A DNA stretch of 27,500 bases from Prorocentrum cordatum (GCA_963575745.1 CAUYUJ010014353.1:242286-269785), one strand, 5' to 3'. Shown: positions 1 to 10,442, counted from the first letter of the stretch. The notes: generated by a model from the letters alone, not told the origin. Translations and numbers: made by a program.

Positions 1-200
1 CGCCCGCGGGGCGCCCTGGGGGTTGGGCAGCGCGGCCGCGGCGGGCCGGCCACCTGGGCTCCAGCAGCCCGGGCCCTGCTCGCCCGCGCGAACGCGAGGC
101 GGGCAAGGAAAGCCGGGCGGGCTGCGGCGGGGCGCCGCTGCCAACGCGGCCACTGCGCTGCCGCGCGTCGGCCCCCCGCCTCGCCCCGCTGGCTCGCTCC
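1..200. other. GC-rich non-coding stretch
   Basis: Very GC-rich sequence with no recognisable gene. An open frame runs through it, but only because it continues into the CAT repeat as a poly-His run, so I do not call it coding. It could be the edge of a feature lying outside the window. Confidence 0.5.
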
Positions 201-207
201 TGCTTGT

Positions 208-1418
<1,211 letters not shown>

Positions 1419-1660
1419 CTAAGTACTGATCTTAGTACTCTCCATACGAAAACGCCAGCTCCCTTGTGTGGCCACCAGGCTGTAGGACCAAGGCTTGCTG
1501 TTCCCTGCACCAGTTCCAGTTTCCAATTTCCACTGCTACAATTATGCTTCTTGCTGCTTACTGGTCCTTGTTGATAGACCGCGCGAGGGGGGGGAGCCGA
1601 GAAGGAACTTAGTTATCACGCCCGAATCGCGTTGCCTGAATTCCTGGGAGGGGCGTGGGG
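1419..1660. other. Unique spacer, nothing recognised
   Basis: Mixed-composition sequence between the CAT tract and the 42-bp repeat. Short open frames exist on both strands, but none has a recognisable motif. Confidence 0.4.
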
Positions 1661-2172
1661 CACGTAAAAATACCTGAAAGTCGCGCCCCGAGACCATAAA
1701 TCCTCGTAAAGTATACAATAATCGCGTCCCCAAGGCCATAAAACTTCGTAAAGAACGCTATCTTCGCGTCCCCGAAGCCATGAACCATCACAAAATATAC
1801 CTACCATATTCGTGACCCCGAAACCATAAACCCTTCTAAATTACGCAATAGTTGCGTCCCCGAGGCCGCAAACGCTCGTAACTCACACAATATTCGCGTC
1901 CCCGAAGCCATAGACCGCCGTCAATTACGCAATATTCGCATCCCCGAAGCCATAAACCGATGCAAACGACGCAGTATTTGCAACCCCGAAGCCATAAACC
2001 CTCCTAAAGTATGCAATAATCGCGTGTCCGAAGCCACGTACCCTCGCAAAGTATGCATATCTGCGTCTCCGAAGCCATAAACTGAGTAAAATTACTTTAT
2101 ATTTGCGAGCCCGAAGCTATGAACCGTCGTAAATTACGCGCTACTCGCGTATCCGAAGCCATAAACCCTCAA
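1661..2172. repeat. 42-bp degenerate minisatellite, about 12 copies
   Basis: The phrase CGCGTCCCCGAAGCCATAAA recurs at 1682, 1723, 1765, 1811, 1853, 1895, 1937, 1979, 2021, 2062, 2104 and 2146, mostly 42 bases apart. The second half of each unit is AT-richer, roughly CTCGTAAATTACGCAATATT. Copies differ at many positions, so the array is old. The period is 14 codons, but no frame is open across the array. Confidence 0.85.
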
Positions 2173-2454
2173 AATACAAGACCGAATTCAACAATATCTT
2201 CAGAATCTCAACTTGTCTTGCCGATTACTCATCGTCTTCGCGTGAAGTCCCGACGCTGCTTCACGGCGGCGCCAAGGCCTCATGATTTCGCTATTGCATT
2301 TGCCCATTATCCGAAAAAAGGGGCCGGCGGCAGGGGGCCAAGCCCTTACGGATAGAAATATGTAATTAATGGTTTCTGGTGTACATATAAAAAAGAAAAA
2401 TGGAATAATGATACGGATGATGGTAAACAATAGTATAAACAACAAATGTTCGCA
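2173..2454. other. Unique spacer, nothing recognised
   Basis: The sequence follows the last 42-bp copy and becomes AT-rich towards the AACAAT tract. No gene or RNA motif was recognised. Confidence 0.35.
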
Positions 2455-2524
2455 ATAACAATAACAAAAACAATAACAACAACAATAACAACAACAATAA
2501 CAATAACAATAACAATAACAATAA
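2455..2524. repeat. (AACAAT)n / (AAC)n microsatellite
   Basis: Runs of AACAAT and AACAAC hexamers on the + strand. It resembles the AAC tracts at 21241-21283, 22108-22122 and 22877-22920. Confidence 0.85.
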
Positions 2525-2639
2525 GAGAAATGATGATCAAAATCATAGATATGAAATACAGCAGCAAGATTTTAAACGATCCTGGCGAAGGACCCAACCA
2601 CATGTAGTTGTGAGTAACGCGTTGTGCGTGCCGTTTGCA

Positions 2640-3480
2640 ATGGGGCTTCCTATAGGGCCACGAAACACGTGAGGGACGTGCTGTAATGGGTGGGGGAGAC
2701 GCATGCGGGCGGTGCCACTGGGGCATTCCGTGGGGCTCCCTATGGGCCACGAGACGCTTTACTGGGCGTGGCGGACGCAGGCTGGCGGTGCCCTTCGCTG
2801 GAACTCCCTACGGGGCCACGAAACGCTGTACTGGTTGGGGGAGACGCACGCGGGCTGTGCAAATGGGGTCTTTCTGTGGAGCTCCCTACGGGGCCACGAA
2901 GCGCTGTACTGGGTAGTGGCCGACGCATGCGTGCCAGTGGGGGCTTCGGTGGGGCCCCCCATGGGGCCACGAAACGCTGTACTGGGAGGGGGGACGCATG
3001 CGGGCGTTGCCACTGGGGCCTTCGGTAGAGCTCCCTATGGGCCCACGAAACGCTCTACCGGGTGGGGGGTCGCATGCGGGCGGACCACTGGAGCTCCCTA
3101 CAAGGCCACGAAACGCTTTACCGGGTGGGGGGGGCGCATGCGGGCGGTGCCATTGGGGCTTGGTGGAAGTCCCAATCAATGGAACCACGAAATGGAGTAC
3201 TGGATGGTGGACGTCGTACGCGGGCGATGCAAATGGGGTCTTTATTTGGAGCTCCTTATGGGGCCACCAAACGCTGTACTGGATGGTGGCTGACGCATTC
3301 GGGCGGTCCCATTGGGACTATCGGTGGAGTTCCCTATGGGGCCACGAAACGCTGTACTCGGTGGTGGCTGACACATGCGGGCGGTCCCACAGGGACCTTC
3401 GGCGGAGTTCCCGAGGGGGCCACGAAACGCTGTACTGGGTGATAGCTAACGCATGCGGACGGTCCACATGGGACCTTCGG
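2640..3480. repeat. Satellite, ~78-bp unit form
   Basis: Units share GGAGCTCCCTATGGGGCCAC, then GAAACGCTGTACTGGGT, then GACGCATGCGGGCGG. The CCAC anchor recurs at 2816, 2893, 2967, 3043, 3106, 3185, 3263, 3341 and 3420, typically 74-79 bases apart. Because 78 is a multiple of three, frames stay open for up to 196 codons, but the products are just the repeat translated. The copies at the left end are the most diverged. Confidence 0.9.
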
Positions 3481-4855
3481 TGAAACCCCTACTGGGTGGG
3501 TGAAATGCAAGGGACAAAGGCTGTGATGGGTGGTGGCTGACGCACGCGGGCGGTCCCAATGGGACCTTCGGTGGAGCTCCCTATGGGACCACGAAACGCT
3601 GTACTGGGTGGGTGAAATGCAGGGAGCAAGGGCTGTGCTGGGTGGTGGTTGACGCATGCGGGCGGTGCCAACTTGGACCTTCGGTGGAGCTCCTTATGGG
3701 ACCACCAAACGCTGTACTGGGTGGGTGAAACGCAAGGAGCAAGGGCTTTGCTGGATGGTGGCTGACGCATGCGGGTGGTCCCACTGGGACCTTCGGTGGG
3801 GCTCCCTATGGGGCCACGCAACGCTGTACTGGGTGGGTGAAACGCAGGGAGCAAGGGCTGTGCTGGATGGTGGCTGACGCATGCGGGCGGTCCAACTGGG
3901 ACCCTCGGTGGAGCCCCCTATGGGGCCACGCAACGCTGTAATGGGTGGGTGAAACGCAGGGAGCAAGGGCTGTGCTGGGTGGTAGTTGACGCATGCGGGC
4001 GGCCCCACAAGGGCATTCGGTGCAGCTCCCTATGGGGCCACGAAACGCTGTATTGGGTGGGCGAACCGCAGGGGGCAAGGGCTGTGCTGGGTGGTGGCTG
4101 ACGCACGCGGGCAGTGCTACTGGGACCTTCGGTGGAGCTCCCTATGGGGCCACGAAACGTTGTACTGGGTAGGCGAAACGCAGGGAGTAAGGGCTGTGCT
4201 GGGTGGTGGCTGACGCATGCGGGCGGTCCCACTGGGACCTTCGGTGGAGCTCCCTATGGGGCCACGAAACGTTGTACTGGGTGGGTGAAACGCAGGGAGC
4301 AAGGGCTGTGCTGGGTGGTGGCTGACGCATGCGGGCAGTGCTACTGGGACCTTCGGTGGAGCTCCCTATGGGGCCACGAAACGCTGTACTGGGTGGGCGA
4401 ACCGCAGGGGGCAAGGGCTGTGCTGGGTGGTGCTGACGCATGCGGGAAATGCTACGGGGACCTCCGGTGGAGCCCCCTATGGGGCCACGCAACGCTGTAC
4501 TGGGTGGGCGAAACGCAGGGAGCAAGGGCTGTGCTGGGTGGTGGTTGACGCATGCGGGCGGTCCAACTGGGACCTTCGGCGGAGCTCCCTATGGGGCCAC
4601 GAAACGCTGTACTGGGTGGGTGAAACGCAGGGAGCAAGGGCTGTGCTAGGTGGCGGCTGACGCATGCGGGCGGCGCCACTGTGACCTTCAGTGGAGCCCC
4701 CTTTATGGGGCCACGAAACGCTGTACTGGGTGGGCGAAACGCAGGGGGCAAGGGCTGTGCTGGGTGGTGGCTAACGCATGCGGGCGGTGCCATTGGGACC
4801 TTCGGTGGACCCCCGATGGGGCCACGAAACGATGCACTGGGTGGGTGAAACGCAG
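3481..4855. repeat. Satellite, 112-bp unit form with 34-bp insert
   Basis: The TATGGG anchor recurs at 3581, 3694, 3806, 3918, 4030, 4142, 4254, 4366, 4477, 4589, 4703 and 4814, spaced 111-114. Each unit is the 78-bp unit plus 34 bases (GGGTGAAACGCAGGGAGCAA and 14 more) placed after GTACTGGGT. Copies are much more alike than those of the 78-bp array, so this block was amplified later. Open frames here are artefacts. Confidence 0.92.
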
Positions 4856-4856
4856 G

Positions 4857-4988
4857 GAGGAGGGAGGAGGGGGAGGAGGGAGAGGGAGGAGGAGGAGGAG
4901 GAGGAGGAGGAGGAGGAGGAGGAGGAGGAGGAGGAGGAGGAGGAGGAGGAGGAGGAGGAGGAGGAGGAAGAGGAGAGGAGGAGGAGGG
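4857..4988. repeat. (GGA)n purine microsatellite
   Basis: An almost pure GGA run of about 130 bases that begins inside the last, truncated 112-bp satellite copy, right after GAAACGCAGGG. The repeat probably expanded from that GGAG-rich site. It reads as poly-Glu, poly-Gly/Arg or poly-Pro/Ser and is not a gene. Confidence 0.93.
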
Positions 4989-5056
4989 ATGCGGGGACCG
5001 TCTCTTCAAAACGAGGACCCAACACCACAGGATGGTTGGAAAAAAACCATAGCATA

Positions 5057-5122
5057 GCATCACCATCATCATTACCCACCACTATCATCACCACCACAGC
5101 CACTACCATCATCATCACCATC

Positions 5123-5153
<31 letters not shown>

Positions 5154-5224
5154 GCATCAGCATCATCATCATCATCATCATCATCAGCATCCGCATCAGC
5201 ATCATCATCCTCATCATCATCATC
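5057..5224. repeat. (CAT)n tract, left part of a split array
   Basis: CAT/CAC/CAG triplets on the + strand. This is the left remnant of a microsatellite interrupted by the LINE; the right part resumes at 10621. Confidence 0.92.
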
Positions 5225-5244
5225 ATCATCATCAACATCATCAT
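5225..5244. repeat. Target-site duplication, LINE 3' side
   Basis: The 20 bases (ATC)3 AAC (ATC)2 AT are identical to 10601-10620 at the other end of the LINE. The shared AAC interruption makes this more than a chance match between two ATC runs. It sets the 3' end of the element at 5245. Confidence 0.85.
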
Positions 5245-5557
5245 ATTTCTTTTGGACCCAAAGGGCTCAGGAGGCTCCAGGGGGTCCCAGTTGAAGGCGG
5301 TCGACACCTTGGTCGAGCAGTCCACGGATATCGTGGCGAGGGGGGGGCACTGTCCGTGAGGAGCGTCTGCCTGCCGAACGGCAGGCAGGGCACGAGACAG
5401 CCGCGTTCCCCCACGCGGAGCCCCCCCACGCCATCAGTCGGAGCCCAGGCGCGGGAGTCGCACCAAGCCTCAGGAAAGAAGAAGGCACTATCGAGCGCCC
5501 ACATCATCAGCAGAGACGAGTCCAGGGCCCCACCCCAGACACTGAGAGATGCTCGGA
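5245..5557 (-). other. LINE 3' UTR
   Basis: This stretch lies between the ORF2 stop and the target-site duplication. It is GC-rich and closes, in the sense direction, with GGGTCCAAAAGAAAT directly against the duplicated ATG-rich target. It holds one strong hairpin (5367-5388). LINE reverse transcriptases often recognise 3' UTR structure, so this is the likely template-recognition region; that role is inferred from position. Confidence 0.75.
5367..5388 (-). other. Perfect hairpin in the LINE 3' UTR
   Basis: CTGCCTGCCG and CGGCAGGCAG are perfect inverted copies separated by two bases. Realistically this is a 9-bp GC-rich stem with a 4-base loop (GUUC in the sense RNA). It lies about 120 nt from the RNA 3' end. 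A role in template recognition is inferred. Confidence 0.7.
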
Positions 5558-7492
5558 CTAGGCTCCAGGGGGGGCCTCGAAAAGCAAACGCACCCGTCTC
5601 TCAACACGCCAGGCTTCAGCAACAGGCCCATGCCTGCGCGCCGTGGCCCGCATGCGGGCATGCATCTGCTGAGACACACTGCCAGAAGAGACAAGGTGAC
5701 GACGACAGTTGTGAGCAAACATAAACGCGTCAATTATAGCAGCCGATAGGAGCAGCACCGTGCGAGGACGCAGAGACGCGGGAAGCAGAGCAGACAGCCA
5801 AGGAGGGGATTCCGAGAAGGGGGGCATCAGTTCTCCGAGCCAATGTTCACATATCCAATAGAATCGGGAGCATCTCGCATAATGGGCAATATCATCAAGG
5901 TCAGAGAGGGTAGGGTCGAAGGAATCAGAACAGCATCCAAACAGGCAACCATGCGACTGGGTGTGAAATCTGGCCGACGCGTTCAAACCTCGAGCAAGCA
6001 CACGGAGAAACGCCAGGCCCATGTAGGGCCCAGTCTTCTTGACAACAAACTTAACAGCTTTCGAAACTTGTATCGCGGCATCCTCGGGAACCTCATTCAA
6101 CCACCTCCTCATCCTGATCATCAAGTCCTGCTTCGCATCATGTGCAAATTCTGGCGATGCAGCAATCAAGCGGTAGACAGCTGCCTGGAAGCTCTTGCCC
6201 TCGACAGGTATTCCCGAGGGCGAGCAGGACAAAGTACCACGAACACTTCTGAATGTCGCAAGCAGAGCAGGAGCGAAGCTAAAACTGGCCCAACCAGACA
6301 TAGTTCTGATAATACATGCATCATCGGAAGCAAAAGTCTTTTCCAGATCCTCAAGAATCTCAAGAATCTCCGAGCACTTCGCGACCAGACGGAACTTCGT
6401 AGCCCGAGACACCGCCTCCAAGTTTTTGAACTGACCAGGGAACCCCAGAGAAGTCATATTCGTCAGCATCTCGTAGTTGAAACTAAAGCGCGGCCCCACC
6501 ACTAAGAGCTGCAAGGCATTCTTATACGCTGCAATCACCGGTCTAGAGAGAGGTGCAAACTGCATGACAAAGGATAGTATGCTAAGACATAGAGTGTTGA
6601 AAGTCGGGATGTTCTTCGCAAGAGTTAGACCAGCCTGACGCACCTCTCTCACCCGCGGAGCGAACTTCGCCACCGGTTTCGACCAGTAGCATTCGTGGGC
6701 AGAGACACCAATCATCATGCCAAGGTACTTACACGAGCGCACAACCTGAATCTGAGACAGCTCAGGGCACTGCTCTAGGATATACTGCTGCAGCCTAGCC
6801 TGGAACACAGTCGACTGGACCAGCACAAGACACTTGCGTAGGTTCAAAGCCAGCCCCACTGCCGACTCCAATGCCATGATAACACGGAATAGGTGCCGCA
6901 GGTGTCGAAGGGTGTCACGAATGCCATACAAACAGTCATCAGCATATTCAAGCTTGAGGTGCATACACTGCCAGCAGCATTTACTTATATGCACCTGAAG
7001 CGGAGCCGTGCCCAAGCAGAAGAGAACCATAGATGCGGGATCCCCTTGACGCACACCTCTAGATATATCAATCGACGCGTACACTTTGCCCAGGACCGAG
7101 ATCAGAGCAGTGTTGTCAGTGTAGAACAACCGATAAAACTGGACGATAAAGCTCGGGATCCCCATCGCCTCTAAAACGGCCAAGAACCATTCAATCGAGA
7201 GAGAGGGGAAGGCGGCAGAGTAGTCCGTCAGCACCATCGAGCTATCATCATGGTCGAGCACATGTTCAGAAAGTGCCCAGGCTTCAGCACGGACAATATG
7301 CGCAGCCATGCTGCGACCATAGACACATGCCTGCGAAAGGGAGATAGTCTGCTGAGCAACTTCATTCAGCGGTCTGCACATGCATGAACTCAAAATCTTG
7401 GCATCAGCATTGGCCATGGAAAGTGGACGGGTGTTTTCCGCAGTCCTGAAAACACGCGGCCCCACATCGTCTCTCGAGTCCCCCTTCGGCAG
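5558..7492 (-). CDS. LINE ORF2, reverse transcriptase and C-terminal part
   Basis: This is the catalytic half of ORF2, which copies LINE RNA into DNA at the nicked target. Reading from the frameshift at the T11 run, the sense order is LPKG; TRPLSMANADAKI, an RT finger motif; motif A TDYSAAFPS, with the catalytic Asp at 7225-7223; motif B RGVRQGDP; and motif C YADD at about 6946-6935. All three catalytic Asp are present. A thumb and a long C-terminal region follow, with CX3CX16HX3C (about 5870-5947), a zinc-finger-like motif. The frame is open for about 640 codons. Its first in-frame codons continue from the 7493-8578 segment, and there is no independent start; the GTG at 7465 is not a real initiator. 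Substrate and partners are its own mRNA and ORF1 protein. Confidence 0.93.
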   Translation of the reverse strand: MPKGDSRDDVGPRVFRTAENTRPLSMANADAKILSSCMCRPLNEVAQQTISLSQACVYGRSMAAHIVRAEAWALSEHVLDHDDSSMVLTDYSAAFPSLSIEWFLAVLEAMGIPSFIVQFYRLFYTDNTALISVLGKVYASIDISRGVRQGDPASMVLFCLGTAPLQVHISKCCWQCMHLKLEYADDCLYGIRDTLRHLRHLFRVIMALESAVGLALNLRKCLVLVQSTVFQARLQQYILEQCPELSQIQVVRSCKYLGMMIGVSAHECYWSKPVAKFAPRVREVRQAGLTLAKNIPTFNTLCLSILSFVMQFAPLSRPVIAAYKNALQLLVVGPRFSFNYEMLTNMTSLGFPGQFKNLEAVSRATKFRLVAKCSEILEILEDLEKTFASDDACIIRTMSGWASFSFAPALLATFRSVRGTLSCSPSGIPVEGKSFQAAVYRLIAASPEFAHDAKQDLMIRMRRWLNEVPEDAAIQVSKAVKFVVKKTGPYMGLAFLRVLARGLNASARFHTQSHGCLFGCCSDSFDPTLSDLDDIAHYARCSRFYWICEHWLGELMPPFSESPPWLSALLPASLRPRTVLLLSAAIIDAFMFAHNCRRHLVSSGSVSQQMHARMRATARRHGPVAEAWRVERRVRLLFEAPPGA

Positions 7493-8578
7493 AAAAAAAA
7501 AAACATCAGAACTTCCAACATATCCCGAGGCAGAGCAGAGACCTGACCAGAAACCAAGTCCCGATAGAAGTCAAACAGAAAACGAGGGGCATCTCCAAGG
7601 CGCCAGCAGAAATAAGGAATCCCATCAGGCCCAGGCATACTGTGCTTACGAGTCTTAATAATGTCCCCGAAGAACACCTCATAGTCCACTTCCCAAGACA
7701 CATTCGCTCCTACAGGCACCTGCCGGACAAAAGACAATAACTCAGGCCACCGTGAGCGGTCTTCCTGCTGTTCGCAGAAGACTTCACCCCAGTGAAGCCG
7801 CAGGGCCTCAGCAGAAGCCTCTGGGGAGGGGTAAGGGTTGTTATTTTCGTCAACCACTCCTTGGAGCCAAGTTCGACGACGAAACTGCTGCCAGAACGTG
7901 CGACGACGAGCGATCTTCCTCTCCTCCTTCTGCCTCTGGCAGTCATCCGCGGGCAGGTTCTCAATCTCTAAGGTTTCAGCGTCTAGCATCTTCATGCACA
8001 GCCCACGCACATGTTGGCAGAGTGGGAACAGGTCAGCACATTCAAGAGTAGCGTCATCAATAAAATCAGTAAGCTTGGGATAACAAACCAATGCATTATC
8101 AATCATCTTAATATTCTGAAGACGGAGGCCACGAAGAGCAGCCATGGACCAATGGTGACACTCCTCATAGGTGCAGGCAACTCGATGCTTTATTCGTCGA
8201 CGAGCACGTGCTGCGGCCGAGTGCATACATTCTTTGGTCCAAGCAAGACGCACAGCGCTCCCATCATCAGCGGGAGGAGAACTCAAGAGCCCACCCAGCT
8301 CATCAGCAAACTCAGGCGACTTCGCAAGCCACAGCGGGATATTCTTGCACTCAGACTTGTCAGGGGTGTACATCGAGATATGCGAAACGACGGGGATGTG
8401 ATCCGAGGGCATGTCGATTTTGAGACGGCCTACCGTTGACGTCGTGATCGTCATATCTGCAAGAGTGGCACTGGGCAGCGAGCAGTAGATGCGGTTCAGC
8501 CGCGCTGTGTGGTCGATCACGCTATCAACCAGAGCCCTCCGAGTGTCCATTTCCTGGTAACATTCCATGAGGTCGGGG
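7493..8578 (-). CDS. LINE ORF2, end of endonuclease and linker to RT
   Basis: This is the middle frame of ORF2. It starts where the endonuclease frame breaks at the C5 run (8574-8578) and ends at the T11 run (7493-7503). It carries the endonuclease C-terminal motifs RLNRIYCS and PSDH (SDH codons 8406-8398), then a basic linker with RRTFWQQFRRR, then GPDGIP (7632-7615), the motif found just before the RT fingers. Removing one C at 8574-8578 joins it in frame to the endonuclease. A T run of 9 or 12 instead of 11 joins it to LPKG of the RT. It is not a separate gene. Confidence 0.88.
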
Positions 8579-8740
8579 GTTGTCGTTGAACGCCTGCGCA
8601 TGACTGCGGCCCCCTGGGCTCCACAAACCACCATAAGCATTTTGACGGCCCTCACCTCCCAGAGTAAAATTCCAGCCCCCCAGTAGAATAGTAAAGTGCT
8701 CAGCTGAAAGCGGAACCTCACGGCGGAGAACGCGGAGCAC

Positions 8741-8777
<37 letters not shown>

Positions 8778-9280
8778 CGAATACTATCAGGCGTGTTGGC
8801 CATGTGAAGGTTAACAATGTTACACTGGCCGTGAGGGCCCTTCATCTCAGTCAGAAGCACTCTGCCGTCGATCAGTGACCGATGGGCAATCGAGGAAAAG
8901 TTACGCGCGAACACTTTACTGATAGCCGTAATCACGCCACCAGTGCCTGCACTGTCAGGGAAGAAGGAGTAGCCAAACTGGTGAGAGGGAAGTTGAAGAG
9001 AGAGATGATCAATATCACCTGGGTGACCATGGGTCTCTTGGGTAACAACAATATCGTGGGAGTGACAAAGACGTTCGAACATGGACATCTTCTTCTGAGC
9101 ACGATCCTGACGCAACGACTGCATAGACATGATCATACCACCAGCGCTCCAAGAACAGATGGAGAAAGGGGAGGGAGGGCAGAACGGAAAGTTAAAATCA
9201 TGGGCCGACAACTCGCACGGCGCTGGCTGCATTGTACAAACAGAGGCTGCAGACACAAGATTCGAAAAAGCAACAGGCAT
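8574..9280 (-). CDS. LINE ORF2, AP-type endonuclease (N-terminal part)
   Basis: This domain resembles the APE-like endonucleases that nick target DNA to prime reverse transcription. Residues from the ATG at 9280: SWSAGGM (43-49, usually with Asn after Trp), QETHG (81-85, metal-binding Glu), NLHM, and LGGWNF (200-205, usually GDxN). The SDH motif follows in the next frame segment. Two catalytic positions are changed (Asn to Ser, Asp to Gly), and a (Tyr-Ile)n stretch from an (AT)n microsatellite sits between NLHM and LGGWNF. The nicking activity of this copy is therefore doubtful. The frame is open upstream to a TAG at 9397-9395, so translation may begin before 9280. An ATG at 9386 in another frame is an alternative start that would need a frameshift. 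Confidence 0.88.
8743..8775. repeat. (AT)n microsatellite inside the endonuclease frame
   Basis: There are 33 bases of pure alternating A and T within the ORF2 endonuclease domain. It keeps the frame and adds a Tyr-Ile run next to the sequence leading into LGGWNF. A catalytic domain would not normally carry this, so it looks like expansion after, or shortly before, this copy formed. Confidence 0.95.
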
Positions 9281-9394
9281 GACAGGCTCATAACACTCAG
9301 CTGAATCGCGTGCATCCCCATTGATGTCGCTCCCTATGTTCAGCGGAGGCGGAACCTGGTCTGTCCTGGTCGTTGGTGTCCGCCATACCCCATC

Positions 9395-10442
9395 CTACAG
9401 GTACGGTTTGTTCTTAACGGCAATGCCGATGATGAAATCAATCTCTGCATCGGTGAACTTCCACTGATACAACTCATCACGATTGGGAACGATGACGAAC
9501 TGGTCCTCCTCTGTCTTCAAAGTGAACAGGGTCCACGAGTCCGCATCCGTCGAAATCTGAAAACGACCAGAGCCAAAGCCAGAACAGCCCATCCCCAGCG
9601 AGCCGTTCCAGAGGCCCTTGTTCGTCAGCTTCACCCTCATCGGCTCCCATAGGCACGAGAGTGCACTCTTCCTCAGCCGAGCAGGGAGAGGGATGTCACC
9701 TCGAACTCGAATGGGGAACGTCTTCGCTCTATCACGATAGCCATTCCATTGCGACGGAGACGTGAAAGCCCACTGCTTGAACCGATTCGCAGCCTCCTCC
9801 GTCTCAAAGACCACCGAGTAAGAACGGCTCGTACGCTGGAACGATGGCTGTGTATTAGTGATCATGTCCTGGGGCACCTGAGTCTTTATACCACTCCCAG
9901 TGCTCCTTCCGATATTGTGAAAGCACCTCACGTGGCCATCCTCCAATCCAAATCCTACAGGGGTTGTGCATGTCTTTTTCATTGTTTTGAAGCGCGTCAG
10001 TGAACATCTCAGGCATGGGTCCTGTCGCAGGGCGCTTACGCCTGGAAGTGCCCCCACTGTCCGAACTCGCAGCCGTCGATGGTGTACGTGAAATCGCCGA
10101 AATTATGGATAACTGCTCTTGGATGTTCTCAAACTTGGCTTCCATCTTCTTCTCAACTTCATCAAGCGCCTGGCGACCTGCCGAACCCTCAGGGCAGTCA
10201 TGCCAGCCATTGCCGTCGTCAACCACAATCGCTGAGCCCGTGATCTGCTGGAAGCGTGCCTCCCAGCTGGCTGACATGGAGGTCACCATCGTTTGCATCT
10301 CCTGCACCGTCGATACTTGCTGCGCTTGAAGTCCCTGGATCTGAATCTCCAAGGCGTCGGTCCTGTCGTTAGCCGCTCCTATCGCTGTGAGCAACTCACT
10401 CTTCAACGAACCAAGTGCAGCCAGGACCTCTGAGCTCGACAT
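9395..10442 (-). CDS. LINE ORF1, coiled-coil and RRM-like RNA-binding protein (frameshifted)
   Basis: This is the probable nucleic-acid-binding ORF1 protein that coats LINE RNA. The first ATG after the spliced leader is at 10442 (MSSSEVLAAL); upstream in-frame codons hold no ATG. The N-terminal part is helical with heptad-like spacing (LKSELLTAI to FENIQEQLSII), then a Ser/Thr-rich basic linker (GTSRRKRP), then RIWIGGWPR, resembling the RNP2 strand of an RRM, and SYSVVFETEEAANRF, resembling RNP1 and the following helix. The frame breaks at AAA (9885-9887); with one A fewer it continues in the frame that ends with TAG at 9397-9395. No CCHC knuckles are seen. The RRM call rests on motif shape only. 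The next frame, ORF2, is the same frame beyond that TAG. Confidence 0.8.

Noticed and set aside
2703-4548. ORFs of 100-200 codons on both strands through the satellite
   Set aside because: A 78-bp unit keeps frames open by length alone; products are tandem translations of the unit, and frames shift when the unit becomes 112 bp.
3480-4855. Possible CRISPR-like array because of regular repeats
   Set aside because: Whole 112-bp units are repeated, including the would-be spacers, and the context is eukaryotic.
4771-5359. Poly-Glu and poly-Ser/Pro ORFs across GGA and CAT tracts
   Set aside because: Triplet repeat artefacts on both strands.
5843-8439. Several + strand ORFs of 65-220 codons inside the LINE
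   Set aside because: They are shadows of the minus-strand ORF2; RT and endonuclease motifs are only on the minus strand.
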